From positions 67,283,897 through 67,347,896 of the forward strand of contig CP136063.1 of the NCBI GenBank assembly GCA_032622095.1: a stretch of 64,000 nucleotides of DNA. Direction: 5' to 3'. This document shows, piece by piece, positions 10,620 to 21,115 of this stretch; the first letter of the stretch is position 1; every line of letters starts with the position of its first letter. Both the position numbers and the translations under genes were made by a program. Source of the DNA: Siphonodentalium dalli. Taxonomy: Eukaryota > Mollusca > Scaphopoda > Gadilida > Siphonodentaliidae. Under the pieces are notes generated by a model that ran no database searches, had not been told where the DNA came from, and worked only from the letters and a program-made list of their open reading frames with translations.

Positions 10620-11345
10620 TGAGTGACATGCTAACATCTGATGGTTTGTCTGATGATTATAGGTGTGAGTAATAAAGGAATAGTGTTAGAAACTTGTTCT
10701 TCTGATTATGATCCAGTTTCCCCTGTCTCTACTAACCTTAACATACTAACATGTGATGGTTTCTTGTATGGTCTGAGCAAGCCTGAGTTTAGTGTGCCTG
10801 TCATTTGCAGAATGAGGTCCCCAGTGGGTGAATTTAGTGATGCTATCCGCATAGCATCACCAAATTCACCCTATGGGGACCTCATTCTGCATGGCCTCAT
10901 ATGCTATGGAAGACATAAGATTCAGATTGATGTTCCCAAATGGTGAATATTGTGATGTACACCCATTGGGGAAACTCGCTTATGCAATGTGTCGTCTGCC
11001 AAAATTAGGGACATAGATAAACTAAACTAAAAAAGAAATAGAATCTATCTGAAGAAGTTTCTATAGAAATTTGATAATAAAGAAACTTTCCAAAGAAGAT
11101 GAGGCCTAAGCAGAATGAGGTCCCCAGAGGGTGAATTTAGTGATGCTAGCCCGCTATGCATTATGGGGTCCTCATTCTACAAATAACAGTCACACTAAAC
11201 TCAGGCTTGGGTCTGAATAATATTGGTGTGAGTAGAAAGGGGTCCTTGTTGGAAAACATTTTCTTGTGCTGATTATGACCTGAAGTTTACATGCTCACTG
11301 CTAGCCTTGACGTACTAATATTTGATGATTTGTCACATGATCACA
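10620..11345 (+). repeat. Degenerate tandem of about 120-130 bp units, split by Fam-B
   Basis: Units with 'ACATACTAACATGTGATGG', 'GGTGTGAGTAATAAAGG' and 'TTCTGATTATGATCC' occur at 10620-10737, begin again at 10738, and resume after the Fam-B insertion at 11210-11345 (about 75 percent alike by eye). Fam-B inserted into the second unit. Confidence 0.55.
10778..11209. mobile_element. Fam-B element, 432 bp, with target duplication
   Basis: Starts CAAGCCTGAGTTTAGTGTGC and ends in its complement. The flanks GGTCTGAG (10770-10777) and GGTCTGAA (11210-11217) match at 7 of 8 positions. The left hairpin is intact; the right hairpin is partly deleted (GCTAGCCCGCTATGCATTATGG). The interior carries the GAAGTTTCTATAGAAATTTG segment. 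No coding capacity. The 8-bp duplication suggests the hAT superfamily. Confidence 0.85.
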
Positions 11346-11667
11346 ATTGTCTCCACTACCCTTGAGGAACTCTAAAGAAATCTGCAGAATAAGTCCTTGT
11401 CTGGATTTCAAAATTACAATATTGTTCTCTATAGACCATTTTACGGATATCCATTTTGACTGTTGCATCATGGGATGGATTCTATCCATAACAAATCCAA
11501 ATGGCTCGATCTGCATGCATTTACTATGGGAGATTCAGAGTGGGTCTATAAAACTATTAATAACTTGGTTATCTTTCATAGTTTTTGCGTAAAATTTTAA
11601 AGATCTATCAGGGACATATACTTCTTCCAAAATGTTAAAAAACATTTCCAATTTCTCATCCTATTTT
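11346..11667. other. No gene recognised
   Basis: An open frame of 81 codons at 11347-11592 (+) has no recognisable motif; a frame of similar length lies opposite, which argues for chance. Confidence 0.45.
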
Positions 11668-12185
11668 ATACGCCCGTTTGAAAAAAAACAGTCGTATTAT
11701 GTAAATGGATCGTCCGTCCGTCCGCTTTTGTTTCCAGATGATCACTTTAGATTGAATCGAGTGAACTGAACCGAATTTGGTATGTTAGTTTACCACACCA
11801 AAATAAAGATCAAGTTCGAATATGGGTTTCATCTGCATGATTTTGACTTGAGTTATGTCCCTTTTTCGACTTAGATTTTACATGATTTGCAGTTTCCGGA
11901 TGATAACTTTAGATTGAATCAAGTGAACTGAATAAAATTCGGTATATTAGTTTACCACCCCAAAATACAGATCAAGTTCGAATATGGGTTTCGTCCACAT
12001 AATTTTGACTAAGTTATGCCCCTTTTACGACATTAGATTTTACCTGATATGCGGTTTCCAGATGATAACTTTTGATTGAATCCAGTGAACTGAACCAAAT
12101 TTGGTATACAATCAAGTTCAAATAAGGGTTCTGTCTACATGACCCACTCTACTCCAGAAACGGGTGTATTATGCCACGCCCCGAC
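11668..12185. repeat. Array element with ACGCCCGTTT inverted ends
   Basis: ATACGCCCGTTT (about 11670) is mirrored by AAACGGGTGTAT (about 12159). Inside are three units of about 160 bp containing 'CCAGATGATAACTTTxGATT', 'AGTGAACTGAACCAAATTTG' and 'AGATCAAGTTCGAATATGGG', preceded by a CGTCCGTCCGTCCGC run. It resembles other array-cored elements here but is a distinct family. A related trace lies near 36660-36720. Confidence 0.6.
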
Positions 12186-12211
12186 GGCGCACTTTGTAAA
12201 TATATGTGCTC

Positions 12212-12295
12212 TCAATTTCTTTCCTCTATACATACATTCATAGTCAGTTCTTAATTTCTTTCCTCAATACATACATTCATAGTCAGTTCTTAATG
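12212..12295 (+). repeat. Two-copy tandem, about 42 bp
   Basis: TTTCTTTCCTCxATACATAC followed by ATTCATAGTCAGTTCTTA occurs twice back to back. Confidence 0.7.
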
Positions 12296-12305
12296 GAGGT
12301 CCCAA

Positions 12306-12415
12306 GAATGAGGTCCCAAGAGGGTGATCCTAGCCTGCTATGCGGGATAGCGTCAATAAATTAACCATCTGGGGACCTCATTCTGCAAATGACGGGCACA
12401 CTAAACTCAGGCTTG
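12306..12415. mobile_element. Fam-B end hairpin only
   Basis: GAATGAGGTCCCAAGAGGGT through GACCTCATTCTGCAAATGAC, ending CTCAGGCTTG. The left terminus and interior are gone. Confidence 0.7.
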
Positions 12416-12854
12416 CTGATGCCACACAACCCCACAATCAACGACCACAATTCATTGTCTTTTTTCCATTCATTGTAAATCACGGGCTATTTGCGTCGTG
12501 TTTTCCCATTTATGTTACAGCATTATGAAATGATTCTAATGCTAATCTGATCCCTCACGGAATTCTTCCCCATCACTTTGTATTCGTAATCTCTAAATTC
12601 AAATTTTTTGTTCGCGATTTATTCAATTATCTGATGGCACTGCTTCTTATAGGAACCTTGCACGTCAATTGCCTGTTTCTTGCAGATAAATCAATATTTC
12701 GACTGCGGTTGAATGCTAGCTGTACTCATTGGGCTAGCTGATAGAAGACGATCAAGGCATGGGAGGGGCAAGAAATGGAAGTGTTCCATGCAGACACTTT
12801 GTAATTATAGAATGGCATCATTATATGGAGAGCCTGTTATCCAGCTTCTGCTAT
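12416..12854. other. No gene recognised
   Basis: No repeat shared with the window; the short open frame at 12713-12952 runs into the Fam-C element. Confidence 0.5.
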
Positions 12855-12858
12855 TTAA

Positions 12859-13411
12859 CCCTTTCGTGATTTTTTTGCGAAAACCCTGTGCCAATGCATT
12901 CTCTTATATATGCGAGTCGACCATACGTCCATACGTCGCCTCACATATATAAGAGAATGCATTGGCATTACAAATTTTGTATTATTTTTTATAATTGTTA
13001 AAAAATGTAAGAAAAAATGAAAAAAGTTATAAAAAATTGTTAAAGTACGTAAGAAATAATGATAAAAAATGATAAAAATTGTTAAAGATTGTAAGAAAAA
13101 TTGATAAAAAAAAATGATAAAATTGTTAAAGAATGTAAGAAAAAAAATGATAAAAATGATAAAATTGTTAAATAATATAAGAAACAAATTATAAAATTTG
13201 TTATAGAATTTAATTTTTTTTTTATAAAAAGTGATAAAAATTGTTAAAGAATGTAAGACAAAATTATAAAAATTGGTAAAGAATGTAAGAAAAATTAATA
13301 AAAAATTATATAGGCCAATGCATTCTCTTATATATGTGAGGCGACCTATAAGAGAATGAATTGGCACAGGGTCATTAATGTTGCCCCAGCTCAGCTCCAG
13401 TAATGAAAGGG
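12859..13411. mobile_element. PiggyBac-type Fam-C element, 553 bp
   Basis: TTAA duplications at 12855-12858 and 13412-13415 flank ends CCCTTTCGTG and (reversed) CCCTTTCATT. Near each end lies a hairpin cassette: 12891-12965 is complete, while 13315-13364 lacks part of one arm. Between them is an A/T-only minisatellite of units like TGTTAAAGAATGTAAGAAAA (12975-13305). The long open frame on the minus strand here is low-complexity and not a gene. Confidence 0.85.
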
Positions 13412-13666
13412 TTAAAGAGCCCCTGTTGGCTGAGTTTGTAACGTGGTGCCTGACATGTTAGGCCTACAATAGCCAACCAGCCATGTCAAAGCTGGTTTTA
13501 ATCCTGATAAGTGCAGATTTGTGATTCTTGCACAGGGAACTTAACCTGATTCGTGTATCTGGGTATCATTGTCAGTTGCTTTCCAGGGACGGTGGTTTCT
13601 ACATGCAGTGCAGTGATTTTCATGTGAAACTAACTGTATACTCTATGTAGTCTTTCCTCCAGAAAA

Positions 13667-13846
13667 CTAACAATGTTGTGTTATGGCCCAGCTGCTAAAA
13701 TGACAATGCTGTGTTGTGGCCAAGATGCTAAAATGACAATGTTGTGTTATGACCTAGCTGCTAAACTAACAATTCTGTGTTATGGCCTAGCTGTTAAAAT
13801 GATAATGTTGTGTTTTAACCTAGGTGCTAAAATGACAATGTTCTCT
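13667..13846 (+). repeat. 33-bp minisatellite, left block
   Basis: About five units of 32-34 bp of the form AATGACAATGTTGTGTTATG plus GCCTAGCTGCTA. The same units resume at 18083-18202 after the LINE, so the LINE lies inside one array. The open frame through this block is a by-product of the 33-bp period. Confidence 0.8.
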
Positions 13847-13849
13847 AGT

Positions 13850-14504
13850 TCTGCGAGACGTGCCAACTTGAGCCACGACAAGGGTGACAACGGCACATTG
13901 ACTACGATTGACGAGTATGTTTCTACCTTCGTCGACAAATCTTTACTAGCGTCAACACCGAAGCCAAAATACAAAATTGCTGCATCCAACACAAACCAGA
14001 TGACAAAGTCAGTGACGAGCATGGGGATACGGATGATATCCAACATGGAAACGACCATAGAGATACAAGAAATAACACTGTGGAACCTCATCTAAACTCA
14101 CAGGCTGCATCCGCCACCGATGTCAAAATCGCCACATTCCTGAACTTTTCTCATCATGATGATAATATCCACAACGGACGAACAGGAGATCCATGTGAAC
14201 CTCGCACACAACGAAACGATGTATCTGATGACAAAACCTCAGCTGCAAGTGAATCTTACGGTATCGGAAATCTCCCTGAACATGAGTTTTGAAATCATGA
14301 TGAGTTTCGTTGGGAAAAATTTCACTTAGTTCTACTGAAGCGAGCGTGCGCTCTTACCTAAACAAGAGAGGTGTGATTCCAACCTTCATAAAATTGTTTA
14401 AAAGCTCCATTCGAGGAACCCAATCTGCTCGCGTGATAGTACATTCCAAAGATGCCAAAATGTTCACGACTCACGGATCCACCACAAGCACCCGACAACT
14501 ATAA
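13850..14504 (+). pseudogene. LINE ORF1 remnant
   Basis: Three overlapping frames (to 14095, 14080-14292, 14310-14504) form a broken upstream protein. The last part contains 'VRSYLNKRGVIPTFIKLFKS' and 'SARVIVHSKDA', which resemble the C-terminal part of ORF1 proteins of EN-bearing LINEs. The earlier part is Ser/Thr/Asp-rich without a visible domain. Such proteins bind the element RNA as chaperones; here the frame is broken at least twice. Confidence 0.6.
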
Positions 14505-14506
14505 TC

Positions 14507-17500
14507 ATGGATAGCTTTCGGATGGAACTAAGAGTACTTACATGGAACACAAGTGGTGTGATAATAAACTCAGCCTACTTATCAAAACTCCTTAATGTGA
14601 TGAACCTTGATATCGTAGGGATATCAGAACATTGGTTAGACACCAACGATCTATATCGCCTGGATAGTCTGTGCAGAGATTATATGTCGATTTCGAAACC
14701 TGGCAGGCAGATAAAAACTAAAACTGGCAGTTGTTTCACACGTGATGGTGTGGCTATATTCGTGCGACGCAGCCTGATGGAAAATTGTACCCATCTTCAA
14801 TTAACAGATCAGAGATTCATCGGGATCCGCTTTCGTTTGAACTCCAACATGCATCTAACTGTTATTCAGGTATACCTCCCGAGATCCAGCCATGATGATT
14901 CTTATTTTAGTTAGTGCCTTGAATCGCTGGGGGGAAATCTATTTTTATCCCCACATGCTGCAATCAGATTGCCAACTCTCATCGATCATATCGTTATACC
15001 GAACTCACTAAAGGATCTCGTCTTAGCTTGTGAAATATCTTGCGATAAACCGACAAACACATCCTGCCATGTTCCAGTAACTTGCTGTCTGCAGATACCA
15101 GGAGAATACGCTCTCCCAAAAAGCCGTCATGTAAAAAAGCGATACAACTGGAAGCTCTTGGACATTCAAAAATATCATTCGTTCTTGGACTCAATATGCT
15201 GTCATCCCGTGCCTGGGATTCGCTGTAAATTGGAACTATCTAATGTGTATCGTGATATTGTGAGCGCGCTGTGTGACGCTGCAGATTTGTCTATTAATGC
15301 AAAAAGCTTCAATAAGAATCTCAAACCTTTCTGGAGCAAAGAACTTGAATCCATACACAAGCAGTCGAAAAACTGTTGGCATAAATGGATCATCGATGGC
15401 AAACCCCATTCAACGTGTTCCCAGTCATACACAGAATACAAAGCTGCGAAACACGAGTTCCACAGTGCTCTTCACCTTGCTGCGCGCCATCACGATCAGA
15501 AAGTTTACGACAACCTAGAATACTGTGCTCGGAACGACCAGCAATCGTTTTGGAAGTTGATTAATGCAGACAAAAAGAAGTGCACCGTTGCCTCCGAGAT
15601 GGAATTCGACGGGCATATTGTGCGCGACCCTAGCATTATAATATCGGGTTGGAGAGACTATTTCTCAGCTCTATATGAAGAGTCTCCCCACGAAAACCCA
15701 ACGTTCGAAAGTTATGTGACCACTTCATTGAAGAAGATCTTTGACCCTGAACATGAACATTATTCATCCAAAAACATGTGTCAACCAATCACTATAGACG
15801 AAGTCCAAGATGTTATCAGGTCATTGAAGATCAACAAATCTGGAGGCATTGACAATGTTTCCACTGAACATCTAATTCATAGTACTGAATCACTTCTTAC
15901 ATTGTTATGTGTGCTTTACAACGGAATTATATACTTGGAGTATATGTACCACCAGAAATGAAGATTGGACTGATTGTGCCTTTACACAAAGGAGAACCAA
16001 AACCACACCACAAGCCGGATAGTTACCGTGCGATAACGCTCCTGTCTGCATTATACAAGTTGTTCGAAGGTGTTATAATGAATCGAATGCGGCTGAGTTA
16101 GCTATGTTCGAGTTTTCCCAACGAACAACAAAATGGATTCCAAGAAAATATAAGCTGCACGATGACATCATTTGTATTGCAAGAGGCTGTTTCGTATGCG
16201 TCAGATATTGGATCTCGTATCTTCGTTTGCTTTCTCGATTCCCAAAAGGCGTTCGATCGGGTGTGGCATGCTGGTTTGATATTGAAACTACACGAATTCG
16301 GAATTCAAGGAAAACTCCTGAGAGTCATAAAAAACATGCATATGGAAGCCACCAGCAGAGTTGTGTATAATGGTGCCTTATCCGACCCCCTTACTATTTC
16401 ACAAGGAACCAGGCAAGGGGCCGTCAGCTCACCATTCTTGTATCTTTTATACATCAATGAACTACTTTCACAACTAAAAGACTCACAGGACGGTATGATG
16501 ATTCATAACGTTTCGTGTGCTGCTCCGACAGCGGCGGATGATATTGCAATTATGTCTCTAACAAAGACTGGGGTCGATAATATGTTGTCCACATGCCACA
16601 AATACAGTAGACAGTGGCGATTCAATTTCTCCAACACAAAAAGTAAAGTTGTTGTCTTCAATGAGACCATTCACTAGCACGGACTACCTAGAACTTGGCA
16701 ACTTGGGGATAATGTCTTAACTAAAGACTCAGAATTAATGTACACATCTTGGAATTCTTCAGGGCAAATTTGGTAACACGTTAAAACGCTCTCAAAACAT
16801 CGCACATAAGATGCGTAGTGCCTACTTTGCCTTAGCTGGAAAACGCACTATCCTGAGTCATGTTCGACCGCTGTCATGACTAAACTGTTCAAATGCATCG
16901 TGTTACCGAAAGCTCTCTATGGATGTGAGTTACTTCCATTAGACAACAGTGCTGCCATGTTGAACATCGAGAGGTCATTCCGGGTTTGCGTAAAACAAAT
17001 CCAGTCATTACCGACACGGACTCCAACCATTCTAGCTCTGGTCTCTTGGGAATAATGCCAGCCGAACGAGAGATTCATTTTCGAAAACTGTGTTTCCTGG
17101 AAAAACTTGTACATTTGCCAATTGGCCATCAAACGCCACTTAAACATTTTCTTTTCAAATCTTACCAGGTAGTGCTATTTAGTCGGCAGGTGTCTGGATT
17201 TGTCAAAGATATTATCTGCATTCTGAAGAAATATGATCTGTATTCGTTCCTTACTGTGTATATGGAGAACGGCATCTTTCCTTCTAAATGCCAATGGAGT
17301 AAAATTGTTCGTGAGAAAATAGAGACTGACTACTGTGCAGAATGGAGACAATCTACAGCAGATAGAGCTGAACTTTCATTACTAAGCGATTGCCATATTC
17401 AACCTAATAGACTTTGGAACTTGTGGGAGTTGTGCAGGACCAATCACCCATATACTGATGCACTCAAAAATCTAGGAAGATTGTTGAACAAGTCAACTTA

Positions 17501-17816
17501 CCCAAACAATCTATTGTGTAAATATTGTTCGCACTATTATGATCACGAATTTGAACACGCACTTTCGACATGCAGAGCTGACGTTATGATCCATATGCGG
17601 GATGTCTACTGGACTAGGATCATCAACAAATATGGCATCGATCTCTCATCACTACCCATACCAGAACTGATGGCTCTAATTCTTGGTGGACCTCCGTCAG
17701 TGCCATTCGCGGGATCTGCAGAGAATATCGAATATGTAATCCTTGATTCAGCAATATTTCTGCTACATGCTTGTAAAAATATGGGGGACAACACGACAAT
17801 ATTACGACTCACATAG
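14507..17816 (+). pseudogene. LINE ORF2 remnant: endonuclease, reverse transcriptase, finger
   Basis: The endonuclease begins at 14507 ('LTWNTSG'; catalytic Glu in 'GISEHWL' at 14627). It stops at 14912 and resumes near 14965 at 'LIDHIVIP', so the segment with the usual GDFN motif is deleted. The 'SDH' motif reads SCH near 15070. The RT starts in the frame ending 15961 ('NKSGGIDN'), shifts frame at about 15955 ('EMKIGLIVPLHKG'), and continues from 16162 with motif A 'FLDSQKAFD' (first Asp 16237), motif B 'GTRQGAVSSP' and motif C 'AADD' (16534-16542, Tyr/Phe replaced by Ala). Another break follows at 16677. The C-terminal frame 16986-17816 has a C-x2-C-x9-H-x4-C finger near 17518-17574. It would have nicked target DNA and copied its own RNA there. 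Confidence 0.92.
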
Positions 17817-18082
17817 TCTGCAACTGACATCTGTCATGAAAGTGTTATAGAACCGACTGTTCTCTCTTATCAGTTTCTACTTCACCCACTTGACTATATC
17901 CATATACTATACTCTTTTACAGTCCCCTGCTACCATCATTACATTCTTACTACTACACACTATCTCTCCATCTCTCTTCATCCATACTTCTTCACGCCAA
18001 TGCCCACGCCACCATCATATATGTATTTGTATAAATGTGTATGTAAATATAACTCTCCCATGCGGAGGCATTAAAGATTATA

Positions 18083-18202
18083 AAGGTGCTAAATGACAAT
18101 GTTCTGTTGTGTCCTATGTGCTAAATGACAATGTTCTGTTGTGTCCTATGTGCTAAATGACAATGTTCTGTTATGTATGGCCTAGGTGCTAAAATGACAA
18201 TA
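18083..18202 (+). repeat. 33-bp minisatellite, right block
   Basis: Three to four units (GCTAAATGACAATGTTCTGT type, 32-bp spacing) continue the array interrupted by the LINE. These units are more alike to one another than to the left block, which suggests later local homogenisation. Confidence 0.75.
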
Positions 18203-18219
18203 GACACCAACAAACCTGC

Positions 18220-18415
18220 TAATTAACACTTTCATGATGGGAGATGCACTGGTGCAGCATTAAAGATCATGTGCCATAATGACTGGAGCTTCCTGAAATT
18301 TTGCAAAGTCCCTTTGCTAATGCATTCTCTTATATATGTGAGTCTCACACAGGGAGCCTTGCATATATAAGAGAATGCCCTGGTTTACAAGGTCAAGGTA
18401 AATATTTGCCATTAT
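18220..18415. mobile_element. Rearranged Fam-C element
   Basis: A left lead-in TTAACACTTTCATGATGGGA, the phrase GGTGCAGCATTAAAGAT, then an inverted fragment of the right end (TGACTGGAGCTTCCTGAAAT) and a hairpin at 18317-18383. The order differs from 36097-36351, so this copy has been rearranged and has no right TTAA end. Confidence 0.65.
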
Positions 18416-18428
18416 TGAAGGTATATGA

Positions 18429-19047
18429 CTAGAAGTCCTTCCTGTTCATACCGAGTGGGGTCAGTGTTCGGAGGGCGAAAATCCAATGGATTTCGCGGGG
18501 TTGGGTTCCCAATTCGCTCTCTGGGTCACAGTTCATTATCTCAATGACCTGATGTCGTAGGTCACTTGTATCGTGGTCTGGTAGATTGAAGTGGAATGCT
18601 GCCGGCATATATCTGTTATGTGTAATATCGGCCAGGTGTTCTGATAGGCGTGTTCTAAATTTATGTTTAGTCTCCCCTACGTATTGGGAGTTGCATTTGT
18701 TGCATGTGAGTAGATAGATACATATGAGCCCCTTAGGTTTGGGTAGGCTGACGGATATAGTCCTCTTGGACTGACTCCGTAGGAAACGCACAATTCGAGG
18801 AATTCCTGTTGGAGAGCAAGTCTGATTTTCTTTGTTGTGAGATTGCATATGGTTCTGTATGTAGAGATATTCGCATCTGTGATGCTGGCTTTGGTGTATC
18901 TGCTCGGTTCCTCTACCGTGCGGGAGCGTTTTTTCGGACTGTTGGTGTTCGTTGTGACAGACAAGACAGTTGTGTCTGATACACTGTTTAATAGTGCTGT
19001 CTCCGAATCGCTGGCCATTATATTGTCTGGTACAAAAGTAGCCATTG
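18429..19047 (-). pseudogene. RT-less Penelope-like derivative with GIY-YIG domain
   Basis: Reading leftward, an ATG at 19045 opens an Ser/Thr-rich leader ('SPKKRSRTVEEPSR'). After a frameshift near 18840, the second frame gives 'GLICIYLLTCNKCNSQYVGE' with the following R and EH residues, then 'HFNLPDHD', 'REIHWIFALRTLTPLGMNRK' and a stop at 18429. This is the PLE-type GIY-YIG endonuclease. The leader joins the GIY-YIG region directly: the whole reverse transcriptase is missing. The same leader-to-tail design recurs at 40749-41266 and 62636-63240. Confidence 0.85.
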
Positions 19048-19059
19048 TTTAATACTGGT

Positions 19060-19340
19060 GTGAAGGCAAAATAGGTTAGGTATATGAGAAAATGAATTCT
19101 CCAGGAAAAACACCAGTAAAAAACTAATCCTTTTGCTATATGGTCAACGCGTTTCGATTATTGTAAATCCTCGTTCAGGACCAAATGTGGTTTGTGAAAA
19201 AGTACGGATTACCTCGCCTTTATATAGTCTGTGTGGGGAAAGCTTCGTTGTGATTGGCTGTTGCCATGGTTTAATATGGGTTAAGTATGGGTGAGTGTGT
19301 AGTGCTGATAATGGTTGGCAACGTAACGTAAAATTCACCC
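19060..19340 (-). other. Putative PLE upstream region (pLTR-like)
   Basis: Directly upstream (minus strand) of the PLE leader ATG. It holds a TATATAAAGGCGAGGTAAT segment (19208-19226 reversed) and the hammerhead-like motif. In known PLEs such a region precedes the ORF. Its outer limit is cut by the neighbouring Fam-B copy. Confidence 0.5.
19141..19183 (-). ncRNA. Hammerhead-ribozyme-like motif
   Basis: On the minus strand a 5-bp stem I (TGGTC with GACCA) encloses CTGAACGA, a stem II (GGATT/AATC around a short loop), GAAA and CGCGTT. The canonical core is CUGANGA...GAAA...UH, so this copy has one extra base in CUGANGA and a minimal stem III. PLEs are known to carry hammerhead motifs at this position. 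Probably a decayed or non-cleaving version. Confidence 0.5.
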
Positions 19341-19493
19341 TCTGGGGACCTCATTCTGCTTACACCTCAGCAGAATGAGGTCCCCAGAGGGTGAATTTGG
19401 TGATGCTAGCCCACTATGTGGGGTAGCATCACTAAATTCACCCTATAGGGACCTCATTCTGCAAATGACAGACACGCTATTTCAAGGCTTGCA
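19330..19493. mobile_element. Fam-B (CAAGCCTTG subfamily), left part lost
   Basis: The tail of one hairpin (AAATTCACCCTCTGGGGACC), the linker TTACACCTCAGCAGAATGAG, then a complete second hairpin and the end TATTTCAAGGCTTG. Intact relatives at 54642-54895 and 61272-61498 show that the first hairpin and left end are missing here, replaced by the PLE segment. Confidence 0.75.
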
Positions 19494-19705
19494 CCGCAGT
19501 TGACGCTTCCGTGACTGATGTGGCACCCTGATTAAACGTGGTAAAGAAACTCCCCCCCCCTTGGCTATATTCCTTGATGGCCAATACATTGTAGCTATCT
19601 GCTGACTGTTGGCAAATTTAATTTCTGTGATATATATATATAAATTGCTGAAGCTGCGTTTTAACCACACAATCTGGTTGTCTTGCAGTTTATAACAGCG
19701 TTTAA

Positions 19706-20161
19706 AGGTACTACCGGTAATCCGATCAGACAGTCCCCATACCATCAAGATACAACAACAACATTTCAACAACAAAATACGCTTGAGTTATCTGAATCGA
19801 TTTATTGCAACAAAATAATGCTAATGTGGGTCAACTGTGGTATCAAATTTCCCAAAACATCTTATTTATCAACATTTTGCTCAACGAAATATGGCCGTGT
19901 TTTCGCTAAAGTATCACGAAATTTGACCATATTGCCACTTGATTTTACAGTTATCCATCTTCATTCACAATTTTGTCTGAGGCCCTCCGTTTGACCACGT
20001 GTTTCTGGGCCACATATTATTACACATCTCAAGAAATAAAAAAATCAATATCTGATCACTCTGAGCTTTGATGGGTGGGTTCTTCGACTGGAATGAAATA
20101 TTTTTTTCCCCGAAGCCAACAAAATTAGTAATTTAGGAGCGTCTGATCGGATTGAGTACCT
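19706..20161. mobile_element. TTAA element with AGGTACT ends
   Basis: TTAA at 19702-19705 and 20162-20165. The left end is AGGTACTACCGGTAATCCGA; the right end reversed is AGGTACTCAATCCGATCAGA. The 456-bp interior has no transposase frame. A single end of the same family is at 54056-54080. TTAA duplications suggest a piggyBac-like enzyme. Confidence 0.75.
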
Positions 20162-20165
20162 TTAA

Positions 20166-20751
20166 AGTCTAACCAAATCCTGTTTAACGGGTGGGTAACC
20201 TTGTTTGATGAGTCATTTACTTAGGACAGTAGAGTATCTCAAGAATTAACAAATTTGTCTCGCAAACTGTATCAGCATATGGAGAATAAGGGAATATTGC
20301 TGTATTTTGCTTGTGTGTATATGAGCGATCACCGGAAAGGACCATTATGACTGATATACATCCAAATGGAGAGTAGCAAAACTTTTCGTTGATTACTATT
20401 GAAATGAATATTCGATTATTTGATGCACAGAACAGCTTGCCACTCTCCCATCTCTGTCCCTGCGAAACTGATCAATCTCAAAGTGGGTCCCTGAAAAAAA
20501 TAAAACGCAGAATTCATTACTAATTCCAATCAAATTCGCTATTGAAATCCGTTCTTGATGTCATCATGAGCCGAGCAATGAAGGTGACGAGAATGACACT
20601 CGCTGATTGCATGCTGTTATTGACTGATTTCTTAATAGAACTTCACTGGAATGGTGAGCAGCTAGCTGTCCTTAACATGATTATTAAGAGCAGCAGGGAC
20701 GACATGATAGGGATGGGGGATCTCACTTATTTCTTTACTCTCCCCTCCAAG
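20166..20751. other. No confirmed gene
   Basis: A frame open at 20524-20760 (+) includes 'MSRAMKVTRMTLADCMLLL' followed by a possible donor at ATG|GTGAGCA (20655). A convincing acceptor is not seen upstream, so I do not call an exon. Confidence 0.35.
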
Positions 20752-21115
20752 CAAGCCTGAGTTTAGTGTTCCTGTTATTTGCAGAATGAGGTCCCCAGAG
20801 GGTGAATTTAGTGATGCTATCCCGCATAGCTAGCTAGCATCAATAAATTCACCCTCTGGCGACCTCATTCTGCTTAGGCCTCATCTTCTCTGGAAAGTTT
20901 CTTTCTTATCAAATTTCTATAGAAACTTCTTCACAAAGATTCTATTTTTTTTTAGTTTAGTTTCTCTATACCCCCAAATTGGCAGATGACACATTCCCAA
21001 TCGGTGTACATCACAATATTCTCCATTTGGGAACTTCAATCTGAGTCTATGTCTCCCATATTCACCCTCTGGGGACCTTATTCTGCAAATGACAGGCACA
21101 CTAAACTCAGGCTTG
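20752..21115. mobile_element. Fam-B element, right hairpin lost
   Basis: Starts CAAGCCTGAG and ends CTCAGGCTTG. The left hairpin and the internal segment with AAATTTCTATAGAAACTTC are present; the right hairpin is reduced to ATTCACCCTCTGGGGACC. The flanks (CCTCCAAG and GACCCAAC) do not match well, so the target duplication has decayed or the ends recombined. Confidence 0.8.

Larger units (their letters stand above)
13847..18082 (+). mobile_element. Degraded LINE (non-LTR retrotransposon)
   Basis: A roughly 4.2-kb element with an ORF1 remnant, an APE-type endonuclease, a reverse transcriptase, a C-terminal CCHC-type finger and a 3' UTR ending ATTAAAGATTATAAA. It begins abruptly after GACAATGTTCT of the minisatellite and ends directly before another minisatellite unit, so the target duplication cannot be told apart from the array itself. 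Several frameshifts and a deletion make it inactive. I cannot place the clade with confidence from this sequence alone. Confidence 0.9.

Noticed and set aside
12975-13305. A 170-codon minus-strand frame rich in Phe, Ile and Leu resembling membrane segments
   Set aside because: It lies in an A/T-only minisatellite inside a piggyBac-type MITE; the hydrophobicity is a by-product of base composition.
13673-13846. A repeated MLCYGLAAKMT-type peptide in front of the LINE
   Set aside because: It is the translation of the 33-bp minisatellite, present on both sides of the LINE.
18419-19087. AGGTATATGA as a 10-bp target duplication around the first PLE derivative
   Set aside because: The element appears to continue upstream past 19087 into the pLTR-like region, so the match is probably chance.
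20524-20655. Exon candidate with 'MSRAMKVTRMTLADCMLLL'
   Set aside because: A donor-like site exists but no convincing acceptor lies in frame upstream.
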